A stretch of DNA of 14,664 nt from JBHEKP01 sp041859375 (GTDB taxonomy: Bacteria > Hydrogenedentota > Hydrogenedentia > Hydrogenedentales > CAITNO01), in assembly GCA_041859375.1 (NCBI GenBank), contig JBHEKP010000110.1, forward strand, positions 1 through 14,664, given 5' to 3'. The notes under the pieces were generated by a model, which searched no databases, was not told the origin of the DNA, and worked only from the letters and a program-made list of their open reading frames with translations. Positions 8,892 to 14,664 of the stretch are shown here, in pieces. The position numbers were made by a program, and so were the translations under genes. Positions within the stretch are counted from its first letter, which is position 1, and each line of letters starts with the position of its first letter.

Positions 8892-9443
8892 ATGCCGAAC
8901 GTGCTTGTGCCCCTGGCGCACGGATGCGAGGAGCTTGAGGCCGTCACCCTGGTGGACGTGCTCCGCCGGGGCGGCATTGAGGTGGTCGCGGCGGGCCTGG
9001 AGGACGGTCCGGTGAAGGGCAGCCGGGGGGTGGTGCTCGTGCCCGACACCACGCTGGACAAGGCGCTGGAGGCGGGGGATTTTGACATGGTGGCGCTGCC
9101 GGGGGGCATGGGCGGCACCCACGCGCTGGCGAACGATCCGCGCGTGGAGAAACTGCTCCATCATCTCGCCGCGGAGGGGAAATGGGTGGCCGCCATCTGC
9201 GCCGCGCCGATGGTGCTGGCGAAGGCGGGCCTGCTCGACGGCAAGAAGTTTACCGTCTACCCCGGCGTGCTGGAGGACGGGGACACGCGCGGCGGCCGCT
9301 GCACGGGCGCGGCGGTGGAGGTGGACGGGCGCGTGGCGACCTCGCGCGGGCCGGGCACGGCCATGGATTTCGCCCTGTGCCTGGTGGAGCTGCTGGCGGG
9401 CAGGGAAACACGCAACAAAGTGGAAGAGGGCCTGGTCCGCTAG
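8892..9443 (+). CDS. DJ-1/PfpI superfamily protein (YajL/DJ-1-like)
   Basis: 183 residues, the normal length for a single-domain DJ-1 protein. Aligning by eye with human DJ-1, GCEELEAVTLVDVLRRGGI at 11-29 matches the first helix and contributes Glu16 (equivalent of Glu18). AAICAAPMVLA at 100-110 holds the nucleophilic elbow Cys103 (equivalent of Cys106). ATSRGPGTAMDFAL matches the conserved C-terminal TSRGPGT segment. The position of DJ-1 His126 appears to be Tyr123 (KKFTVYPG), as it is non-His in some bacterial relatives. Members have been linked to oxidative-stress protection, chaperone and glyoxalase or deglycase activity; which applies here is open. RBS GGGAGAG lies about 7 nt before the ATG, with its own promoter upstream. 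The isomerase-like gene follows after 69 bp, probably in the same transcript. Confidence 0.9.
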   Translation: MPNVLVPLAHGCEELEAVTLVDVLRRGGIEVVAAGLEDGPVKGSRGVVLVPDTTLDKALEAGDFDMVALPGGMGGTHALANDPRVEKLLHHLAAEGKWVAAICAAPMVLAKAGLLDGKKFTVYPGVLEDGDTRGGRCTGAAVEVDGRVATSRGPGTAMDFALCLVELLAGRETRNKVEEGLVR

Positions 9444-9512
9444 GACGGGCGCGACAATAAAGGGGCCGCGCCCCGGCCGGCCCGCAACCCCGCATGACAG
9501 GAGAGACAAGGC

Positions 9513-10358
9513 ATGTTTTTTTCCGGCATTTCGGACGAGTCCGGCCAGCCCATCGCCACGCAAATCAGGGCCCACCAGGAGCTGGGCTGGGGGCGCATGG
9601 AACTGCGCTGCGTGGACGGCGTGAACCTGACGCTGCTCCCGGACGATCAGTTTGACGCGGTTTACGCCGCGGTGACGGAGGCGGGCATGGGCGTGTCCTG
9701 CTTTTCCAGCGCCATCGCGAACTGGGCGCGGCCCATCACCATTGACCCCAAGGTGGACGTTGACGACCTGCGCGGCGCCATACCCCGGATGCACCGTTTC
9801 GGCACGCCGTTCATCCGCGTGATGAGCTATCCCAACGACAAGGACCACCCCCTTGAGGAGCGGGAATGGCGGAAGGAGGCCATCCGCCGCATGCGCGAGC
9901 TGGCCCGCATCGCCGAGGACGGCGGCGTGACGCTGGTCCATGAGAATTGCAGCGGCTGGGGCGGGCTCTCCGCCGAGAATTCCAACATTCTCCTGGGCGA
10001 GGTGGGCAGCCCCGCGCTGAAGGTGGTCTTCGACACGGGCAACCCCGTCACCTACGGGCAGGACGCCTGGGAATATTACCAGGCCGTGCGCGGGGACATC
10101 GTGTACGTTCACATCAAGGACGCGCGCAAGATTGACGGTGTGGACCATTACACCTTCTGCGGCGAGGGCGACGGGCATGTGCGGGAAATCGTGGGCGACC
10201 TGCTGCGCACGGGCTACGACGGCGGGTTCTCGATAGAACCGCACCTGGCGGCCATTGTCCACACCGGCGAGACGACATCCGACGCGGACCGGCTTTACCA
10301 GTCCTACACCGAATACGGGCGGCGGCTTATGGCGCTGGTGGACGAGGTGAGGCCCTGA
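9513..10358 (+). CDS. Sugar phosphate isomerase/epimerase-like TIM barrel (AP endonuclease 2 superfamily)
   Basis: 281 residues. The four metal-ligand positions of xylose-isomerase-like TIM barrels are seen in order: Glu144 in LVHENCSGWGG, Asp174 in VVFDTGNP, His200 in IVYVHIKDA and Glu242 in FSIEPHL. The spacing and motif text match the IolE/IolI/EcfA-like sugar phosphate isomerase/epimerase group rather than DNA-repair endonuclease IV. It is cytoplasmic, with no signal peptide. The reaction is likely isomerisation or epimerisation of a keto or inosose sugar, or C-glycoside related chemistry, but the substrate cannot be read. AGGAGAG lies about 8 nt before the ATG. It sits between the DJ-1 gene and a Gfo/Idh/MocA gene, a pairing frequent in sugar catabolic clusters of this kind of bacterium. 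Confidence 0.88.
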   Translation: MFFSGISDESGQPIATQIRAHQELGWGRMELRCVDGVNLTLLPDDQFDAVYAAVTEAGMGVSCFSSAIANWARPITIDPKVDVDDLRGAIPRMHRFGTPFIRVMSYPNDKDHPLEEREWRKEAIRRMRELARIAEDGGVTLVHENCSGWGGLSAENSNILLGEVGSPALKVVFDTGNPVTYGQDAWEYYQAVRGDIVYVHIKDARKIDGVDHYTFCGEGDGHVREIVGDLLRTGYDGGFSIEPHLAAIVHTGETTSDADRLYQSYTEYGRRLMALVDEVRP

Positions 10359-10376
10359 CGCAGGCGCCTGATCCGC

Positions 10377-10405
10377 TTGAATTTCCGGCGGACTTCGGAC
10401 AGAAT
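10377..10405 (+). promoter_or_regulatory. Possible promoter of the Gfo/Idh/MocA gene
   Basis: TTGAAT (10377-10382), 17-bp spacer, CAGAAT (10400-10405), four of six matches each, in the 136-bp gap before the ATG at 10495. The rest of this gap shows only a short GGCC stem near 10457-10470. Confidence 0.33.
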
Positions 10406-10494
10406 CGAAACCCCGGCCCCGGCGGTCCGGTCTATTGGCGGGATTCCTCAACAGGGGCCGGAAAGGCCTTTTCCAAAACAGGAGACAGCAGACA

Positions 10495-11823
10495 ATGGAA
10501 ATCACACGGCGGCATTTCATCAGCGCGTCGGCGGCGGTTGTGGCCGCGGGGACAATGACGCGGGGCAGGGTGTTCGGCGCAAACGAGAAGATGGGCGTCT
10601 GCGTGATGGGCTGCGGCGGCCGCGGCCAGTCGCACATCGAGGGGTTTGCGGGCAAGGACTATTCCGAGGTGGTGGCGCTTTGCGATCCCGACGAGAAAAA
10701 CCTGGCCAGCCGGGCCAAACTGGTGGAGAAGGCGAGCGGCAAGGCCCCGAAACTGTACAAGGACATCCGGGAGGCGCTGAACGACAAGGACGTGGAGGCG
10801 GTTTCCATCGCCACGCCGAACCACTGGCACACCCTCGGGGCGGTGTGGTCCGCCCAGGCCGGAAAGCACGTTTACGTGGAGAAGCCCGGCTCCCACAACA
10901 TTTACGAGGGGCAGCAGCTCCTCGCCGCCGCGGAAAAGTACAACGTGGTGATGCAGCACGGCACCCAGGCCCGCTCCAGCGCCCGGTGGATCCGCGACAT
11001 CGGCCTGATCCAAAGCGGCGAAATCATCGGGCCGGTTTACATGGCGCGCGGCCTCTGCTACAAGAACGGCGGCCGCGGCGACCAGGGCATCAAGAAGGAC
11101 AGCGACCCGCCCAAGACCCTCGACTGGGAGATCTGGCAGGGACCGGCCTCGCGCAGGCCCTTCAACGAGCTTTACCACCCCTACAGCTGGCACTGGTTCT
11201 GGCACTACGGCAACGGCGAAATCGGCAACCAGGGCATCCACCAGCTCGACGTCTGCGTGTGGGGGCTGAACAAGGGTTTCCCGGTCAAGGTCAACATGGA
11301 CGGCGGCCGCTACACCTACAAGGACTCCTGCGAGACGCCCAACACGGTGTGCGCCACCTTCACCTACGAGGACGGATCGATGATGGTCTTCGAGGTGCGC
11401 GGGCGCTTCACGAACTCCGAGGGCGGGGTCATGGTGGACGGCAAGTTCCTTGAGGGCGTGAACGTGGGCAACCTTTTCTACGGCAGCGAGGGGTACTATG
11501 TGGAGGATCAGGGCTTCTTCGACAAGAAGAACAAGCCCATCCCCGTTGACGATGCCAAACACCCCATGCCCGAGAGCAAGGGCAACTGGGCGAACTTCAT
11601 CGCCGCCGCCAAGGCCGGCGACAAGGGCGCGGTGTACGGCAGCATGAAGGACGCGCACCTCTCCTCGGGCCACGCCCACCTGGCGAGCGCCTCCTACCGC
11701 CTGGGCTCCTCGCTGAAGTTCGACCCGAAGGCGGAGGTCTTCACGGGCCTTGGCGCGGACGAGGCGAACAAGATGCTCTCCCGCGACTACGCCAAGGGCT
11801 TCGAGGTTCCCAAGATCGCCTGA
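10495..11823 (+). CDS. Tat-exported Gfo/Idh/MocA family oxidoreductase
   Basis: 442 residues from the ATG at 10495, chosen because AGGAGA lies 9 nt upstream and because the protein then begins with a twin-arginine signal (TRRHFISASAAVVAAG). An in-frame ATG at 10435 has no good ribosome site and would bury the signal. A Rossmann NAD(P)-binding start follows, MGVCVMGCGGRGQSHI with G39-C-G-G-R-G44, then Asp64 after strand 2, ATPNHWH at 107-112 and the family EKP motif at 129-131 (VYVEKPGSH). The C-terminal half, with GNQGIHQLDVCVWGL and a beta-sheet substrate domain, is typical of exported Gfo/Idh/MocA proteins abundant in Planctomycetota-like bacteria. The expected reaction is NAD(P)-dependent oxidation or reduction of a sugar, or glycoside chemistry, in the periplasm with cofactor loaded before export. 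The substrate is unknown. A strong terminator follows. Confidence 0.93.
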   Translation: MEITRRHFISASAAVVAAGTMTRGRVFGANEKMGVCVMGCGGRGQSHIEGFAGKDYSEVVALCDPDEKNLASRAKLVEKASGKAPKLYKDIREALNDKDVEAVSIATPNHWHTLGAVWSAQAGKHVYVEKPGSHNIYEGQQLLAAAEKYNVVMQHGTQARSSARWIRDIGLIQSGEIIGPVYMARGLCYKNGGRGDQGIKKDSDPPKTLDWEIWQGPASRRPFNELYHPYSWHWFWHYGNGEIGNQGIHQLDVCVWGLNKGFPVKVNMDGGRYTYKDSCETPNTVCATFTYEDGSMMVFEVRGRFTNSEGGVMVDGKFLEGVNVGNLFYGSEGYYVEDQGFFDKKNKPIPVDDAKHPMPESKGNWANFIAAAKAGDKGAVYGSMKDAHLSSGHAHLASASYRLGSSLKFDPKAEVFTGLGADEANKMLSRDYAKGFEVPKIA

Positions 11824-11839
11824 TTCCCCGTTTAATCAG

Positions 11840-11877
11840 AACCGGCCGCCGGGTTGCCCGGCGGCCGGTTTTTGTTT
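11840..11877 (+). terminator. Intrinsic terminator after the Gfo/Idh/MocA gene
   Basis: Arms AACCGGCCGCCGGG (11840-11853) and CCCGGCGGCCGGTT (11857-11870) pair perfectly over 14 bp around a TTG loop and are followed by TTTGTTT. It lies 16 bp after the stop codon. On the other strand there is no clear T-run, so it mainly stops plus-strand transcription before the convergent PLP-enzyme gene. Confidence 0.93.
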
Positions 11878-11892
11878 GACGGCGGGGGGGCG

Positions 11893-13119
11893 CTACCGTG
11901 CGGCGGCGCTTTGGCGCAGGGCGCTGTCAATGTCGGCGATGATGTCGGCGGGATCCTCGATGCCGACGGCGAGGCGGATGAGCGTGTCCGTGATGCCAAG
12001 GGCGTAGCGCTCGGAGCGCGTGTAGTTGTAGTAGCTCACCAGGCCCGGGTGGGTGATGAGGGTCTCCACGCCGCCCAGGCTCGGCGCGATGTAGCAGAGT
12101 TTCAGGCTGTCCAGAAAGCGCTTCGCCGTGGACAGCGTCCCCTTGATGTCAAAGGAGACCACGCCGCCGAACCCGGACATCTGCGCCGCCGCGATTTTGT
12201 GGTGGGGGTGGCTTTCGAGCCCCGGATAGTACACCCGCTTGACGCCGGGGTGGCCCTCCAGAAAGCGCGCCACCGCCATGCCGGTGCTGTTGTGCGCCGC
12301 CATCCGCAGTGCGAAGGTTTTCATGCCGCGCAGCAGCAGGTAGCAGCAGTGCGGGTCTATGACGCCGCCGGTGGCCTTGTGGAGCACGCGGATTTCCTCG
12401 ATCAGCCCCCGGCGGCCCAGCACCGCCCCGGCCAGGATGTCATTGTGCCCCGCCAGGTACTTCGTGCAGCTGTGGATCTCGATGTCCACCCCGAACTCCA
12501 GCGGCCGCTGGTTGTAGGGGGTGCTGAAGGTGGCGTCAATCATGGTCATGACCTTGTGGCGCCGCGCGATCTCCAGGAGCTTTTCCAGGTCGAAAATGTT
12601 GAGGTAGGGGTTGGTGGGCGACTCGGAGAAGATGAAGCGCGTGTTGGGGCGGATGGCCCGCTCCAGGGCCTCGTAGTCGCCGAAGGGCGCGATGGTGCAC
12701 TCCACGCCGAAGCGCTGGAGGTAGGAGTTGCAGAATTCCAGCGTCTTCTTGTACACGTCGTCGGTGATGACGATGTGGTCGTTGCTGCGCACGAAGGCGA
12801 GGATGGTGGTGATGATGGCGCTCATGCCCGAGCCGAAGAGGATGCAGTCCTCCGCGCCGGTCATCGCGCAGAGGCGGCGCTCCGCCACCAGCTCCGTGGG
12901 GTTGCCGTAGCGCCCGTATTCAAACCGGGGCTTGCCGTGCTTTGTGTAGGCCTCGATTTCCCCCGAGTCCTTGAAGGCGAAGGTGGAGGTCTGCACGATG
13001 GGCGTGGTGATGGAGTCCGCGTAGCGGAGCCGGTCCTCCCCCGCGTGCACCGACCGGGTGGACAGGCCGGCGTCCTTTTTCAGGGGAATCCCGGTGTTTT
13101 CCTTGCTTTTTTTGGGCAT
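11893..13119 (-). CDS. Cys/Met metabolism PLP-dependent enzyme (cystathionine gamma-synthase/lyase family)
   Basis: 408 residues, usual length for the family. The start motif GLSTRSVHAGEDR is typical. Active-site features: YGRYGNPT at 68-75 (Tyr68 and Arg70 from the neighbouring subunit bind the cofactor phosphate), Tyr123 in DVY (stacks on PLP), Asp195 in MIDATFSTPYNQRPLE (pairs with the pyridine N) and the Schiff-base Lys220 in HSCTKYLAGHNDILAG. The usual Asn after Asp195 (VDNTF) is Ala here. The reaction is gamma- or beta-elimination or replacement on cystathionine, homocysteine or an O-acyl-homoserine; motifs alone do not separate MetB, MetC-like, MetZ or methionine gamma-lyase. AAGGAAC lies about 11 nt upstream of the ATG. 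No methionine genes are adjacent, and it is transcribed away from apt. Confidence 0.92.
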   Translation of the reverse strand: MPKKSKENTGIPLKKDAGLSTRSVHAGEDRLRYADSITTPIVQTSTFAFKDSGEIEAYTKHGKPRFEYGRYGNPTELVAERRLCAMTGAEDCILFGSGMSAIITTILAFVRSNDHIVITDDVYKKTLEFCNSYLQRFGVECTIAPFGDYEALERAIRPNTRFIFSESPTNPYLNIFDLEKLLEIARRHKVMTMIDATFSTPYNQRPLEFGVDIEIHSCTKYLAGHNDILAGAVLGRRGLIEEIRVLHKATGGVIDPHCCYLLLRGMKTFALRMAAHNSTGMAVARFLEGHPGVKRVYYPGLESHPHHKIAAAQMSGFGGVVSFDIKGTLSTAKRFLDSLKLCYIAPSLGGVETLITHPGLVSYYNYTRSERYALGITDTLIRLAVGIEDPADIIADIDSALRQSAAAR

Positions 13120-13181
13120 GGGGCAACAGTTCCTTCTAGGGTGCGCGCGCGGGACCTCCCGGGCGGCGGATTGTCCCGCAT

Positions 13182-13210
13182 ATTATGAACCCAACACGCC
13201 CCCAAGTTAA
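13182..13210 (-). promoter_or_regulatory. Promoter of the PLP-enzyme gene
   Basis: On the minus strand TTAACT (13205-13210), 17-bp spacer, CATAAT (13182-13187). It is the best match in the divergent gap and would start transcription near 13175, about 55 nt before the ATG at 13119. No riboswitch-like structure was recognised in that leader. Confidence 0.5.
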
Positions 13211-13243
13211 AACGCCGCGCCGGACATGCGAATCCCCCCCGGA

Positions 13244-13255
13244 AACTGGTATGAT
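13244..13255 (+). promoter_or_regulatory. Extended -10 promoter element of apt
   Basis: TATGAT (13250-13255) preceded by TGG at 13247-13249, so a TGnTATGAT extended -10 form. There is no good -35 at the expected distance, which is common for extended -10 promoters. Transcription would begin near 13262, about 60 nt before the ATG. Confidence 0.45.
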
Positions 13256-13323
13256 TTCCCCTGCGGGTTCGGCGTTTTGGCCCCCGCGCCCCATTCAGCC
13301 CCAACCCCCGGAGAACCGCAGCC

Positions 13324-13851
13324 ATGGACCTTGCCGCGCACATACGGAACATCCCGGATTTCCCGAAACCGGGCATCCAGTTCAAGGACATTTCCACCCT
13401 GCTGCTGGTGCCGGAGGCGTTCCGGGAGGTGATCCGGAGGCTGCGTGAACGGTACGAAAACGCCGGGGTGGACGCGATTGTGGGCATTGACGCGCGCGGC
13501 TTTGTCTTTGGCGGCGCGCTGGCCCACGAGCTGGGCCTCCCCTTTGTGATGGCGCGGAAGAAGGGCAAGCTGCCCGGGGACACCATCTGCCAGACCTACG
13601 GACTGGAATACGGCGAGGCCACCCTGGAAATCCACCGGGACGCGGTGCGGCCGGGCCAGAAGGTTCTGATCATTGACGACCTGCTGGCCACTGGCGGCAC
13701 GGTGGCGGCGGTGGCGAAAATGATCCGCGAACTGGGCGGCGGGGTGGCCGAGGCCGCCTTTGTGGTGGAACTGCCCCCCCTGAAGGGGCGCGACCACCTG
13801 GCCGCCGTCAATGTGCCGGTGTATTCCATGGTTGAATTCATGGTGGACTGA
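13324..13851 (+). CDS. apt: Adenine phosphoribosyltransferase
   Basis: 175 residues, standard for bacterial Apt. The start MDLAAHIRNIPDFPKPGIQFKDI is the family signature (IPDFPKPGI-FKDI). GIDARGFVFGGALAHELGLPFVMARKKGKLPG at about 54-85 is the second conserved block, EYGEATLEIH at 95-104 the flexible catalytic loop, and VLIIDDLLATGGT at 114-126 the PRPP-binding loop. It converts adenine plus PRPP to AMP and pyrophosphate in purine salvage, in the cytoplasm, and normally as a dimer. The GGAG near 13310 serves as ribosome site. It is a single-gene transcript; a repeat (13858-13879) begins 6 bp after the stop. Confidence 0.97.
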   Translation: MDLAAHIRNIPDFPKPGIQFKDISTLLLVPEAFREVIRRLRERYENAGVDAIVGIDARGFVFGGALAHELGLPFVMARKKGKLPGDTICQTYGLEYGEATLEIHRDAVRPGQKVLIIDDLLATGGTVAAVAKMIRELGGGVAEAAFVVELPPLKGRDHLAAVNVPVYSMVEFMVD

Positions 13852-13857
13852 CAAAGA

Positions 13858-13879
13858 GTTCTCACGCAAAGCCGCAAAG
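13858..13879 (-). repeat. TTTGCG-type repeat, copy 1 (inverted)
   Basis: The plus strand reads TTCTCACGCAAAGCCGCAAA with flanking bases. Its reverse complement matches copy 2 (13964-13985) at 21 of 22 positions, so copies 1 and 2 form an inverted repeat around about 84 bp. That spacer holds AG-rich sequence and no gene. The pair could fold into a long stem just after apt. Confidence 0.8.
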
Positions 13880-13963
13880 GAGGAAAAGAGAAAGAGACGG
13901 GCAAATGCGGCATGCGCCAGCTTGCCGTTCCGCGTCTTTTTAAGGGATATGCAAATGTGTTTT

Positions 13964-13985
13964 CTTTGCGCCTTTGCGTGAGAAC
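13964..13985 (+). repeat. TTTGCG-type repeat, copy 2
   Basis: CTTTGCGCCTTTGCGTGAGA followed by AC. It contains two 8-nt units of the form TTTGCGYC/TTTGCGTG. It is a direct copy of part of 14399-14426 and an inverted copy of 13858-13879. It ends 20 bp before the GTG of the GxxExxY gene. Confidence 0.85.
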
Positions 13986-14005
13986 CAATAAATGGGTATC
14001 TGGCA

Positions 14006-14389
14006 GTGACCGAAAATGAAATCGCCAAAATCGTAGTTGACGCCTGTTTTCGGGTCCATGCTGGTCTTGGGCCGGGATTGCTTGAATCTGTTTACGAGGC
14101 GGTGCTTGCGCATGAATTGTCCCTGCGCGGGCTGGAGGTGAGGCGGCAGGCTGCGATTCCGGTCGTCTGGAACGGGCTGGTTTTTGACGAGGGATTTCGC
14201 GCCGACATGATTGTTGGCGGCAAGGTGATTCTGGAGCTGAAGTCCGTGGAGAAGACCGCCCCCGTCCACGGCAAGCAACTGCTGACTTATCTGCGGCTGG
14301 CGGACAAGCGGCTTGGGCTGTTGATCAATTTTGGGGAACCACTCATCCGAGACGGCATAAAACGGGTTGCAAACGGCATGCCGGACTGA
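14006..14389 (+). CDS. GxxExxY protein, PD-(D/E)XK nuclease-like family
   Basis: 127 residues from a GTG start (14006-14008) with no clear ribosome site. The name-giving motif is present: G24-LL-E27-SV-Y30 in GPGLLESVYEAVLAHEL. A PD-(D/E)XK-like core follows: Asp67 in FRADMIV, then Glu77 and Lys79 in VILELKSV, and Gln91 in GKQLLTYL; the usual ending GLLINFG is at 104-110. The family belongs to the PDDEXK nuclease-like superfamily, but no activity is established for it, to my knowledge. The gene is framed by direct repeats 13964-13985 and 14399-14426, and its lower GC and A/T-richer flanks differ from neighbouring genes, which suggests a mobile or horizontally spread cassette. Confidence 0.9.
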   Translation: MTENEIAKIVVDACFRVHAGLGPGLLESVYEAVLAHELSLRGLEVRRQAAIPVVWNGLVFDEGFRADMIVGGKVILELKSVEKTAPVHGKQLLTYLRLADKRLGLLINFGEPLIRDGIKRVANGMPD

Positions 14390-14398
14390 TGTTTTTTT

Positions 14399-14426
14399 CT
14401 TTGCGTCTTTGCGCCTTTGCGTGAGG
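14399..14426 (+). repeat. TTTGCG-type repeat, copy 3
   Basis: Three successive units, CTTTGCGT, CTTTGCGC and CTTTGCGT, ending GAGG. Bases 14407-14425 are identical to 13964-13982. It begins 9 bp after the GxxExxY stop, following a T7 run at 14392-14398, and ends 41 bp before the HAD start codon. Confidence 0.85.
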
Positions 14427-14467
14427 CCATAATTTAACTGCCGGAAACGGCGAGGAGTTGAAGCGAA

Positions 14468-14664
14468 ATGGACCGTAATTTTCTTCCCGGAACCGAGATC
14501 GAAATCATCAACGACAGCGTGCGGCTGGGCCAAATCCGCCACATCCTGTTCGATTTTGACGGAACGATCAGCATCCTGCGCGAGGGCTGGCAGAACATCA
14601 TGGCGCCGGTGTGCGTGGAGATGATCTGCGGATCCACGGAGCCGACCCCGGAAATCGTGGACGA
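14468..14664 (+). CDS. HAD-family phosphatase, N-terminal part (3' truncated by window)
   Basis: 65 complete codons from the ATG at 14468 to the window end, still open. GAGGAG at 14452-14457 is a strong ribosome site 10 nt upstream. The HAD motif I is IRHILFDFDGTISILREGW, with nucleophile Asp29 and acid Asp31 in DFDGT. The following segment would begin the cap domain, so a phosphoglycolate-phosphatase or beta-phosphoglucomutase-like enzyme is likely. It acts in the cytoplasm with magnesium on a small phosphate ester; the substrate is unknown. The N-terminal 23 residues before motif I are longer than in minimal HAD enzymes. Confidence 0.85.
   Translation, partial: MDRNFLPGTEIEIINDSVRLGQIRHILFDFDGTISILREGWQNIMAPVCVEMICGSTEPTPEIVD

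Noticed and set aside
8832..10655. 607-codon frame on the minus strand across the DJ-1 and isomerase genes
   Set aside because: It spans two well-supported genes and their intergenic gap, and contains no family motif.
11854..13188. 444-codon plus-strand frame opposite the PLP-enzyme gene
   Set aside because: Mirror of a conserved PLP enzyme with an intact Lys220 site; the frame begins inside the terminator region.
13209..13278. 8-bp inverted repeat AAAACGCC/GGCGTTTT around the apt promoter
   Set aside because: Short arms 54 bp apart in GC-rich DNA; could be chance, and no further symmetry supports an operator.

Overview
The window is a high-GC bacterial chromosome segment with short intergenic gaps, sigma70-like promoters and Shine-Dalgarno sites. 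The gene mix (a Tat-exported Gfo/Idh/MocA oxidoreductase, a xylose-isomerase-like TIM barrel, a secreted GH43-type glycosidase with extra beta-sandwich domains, a GxxExxY protein and a multi-domain sensor kinase) resembles free-living Planctomycetota, Lentisphaerota or candidate Hydrogenedentes. That placement is inference from gene content only; there is no rRNA or tRNA gene here.

Layout. 1-1544 (+): the end of a TPR protein, then a polytopic membrane protein of the DUF418/acyltransferase type. 1557-3953 (-): a soluble hybrid sensor kinase with a degenerate N-terminal receiver, convergent with the membrane protein. 4044-4217: a structured leader with two strong inverted repeats. 4218-6269 (+): a secreted glycoside hydrolase. 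6276-8296 (-): a two-gene operon with overlapping stop and start, made of a DnaA-type ATPase fused to a long coiled coil, then an HD-domain phosphohydrolase. 8297-8891: a busy divergent intergenic region that contains an overlooked 33-codon gene (8577-8678) with a strong ribosome binding site. Its product is an acidic amphipathic peptide made of two 11-residue repeats. 8892-11823 (+): a DJ-1/PfpI protein, a sugar phosphate isomerase/epimerase-like protein and a Tat-signal Gfo/Idh/MocA oxidoreductase, closed by a textbook terminator at 11840-11877. 11893-13119 (-): a Cys/Met-metabolism PLP enzyme. 13324-13851 (+): apt. 13858-14426: a GxxExxY (PD-(D/E)XK-like) gene framed by TTTGCG-rich repeats. 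14468-end (+): the start of a HAD-family phosphatase.

How the genes may work together. The GH43-type enzyme, the isomerase-like TIM barrel and the Gfo/Idh/MocA protein fit carbohydrate scavenging, but they are not one operon. Apt (purine salvage) and the HD protein (possible nucleotidase) are housekeeping-like. The most unusual items are the hendecad micropeptide gene, the DnaA-like/coiled-coil ATPase coupled to the HD gene, the pseudo-receiver of the kinase, and the repeat-flanked GxxExxY cassette. Several genes have recognisable promoters, with TTGACT-17-TACAAT (ATPase gene) and TTGCCG-17-TACAAT (DJ-1 gene) the clearest. They help fix start codons for the ATPase and kinase genes, whose reading frames extend open well upstream.
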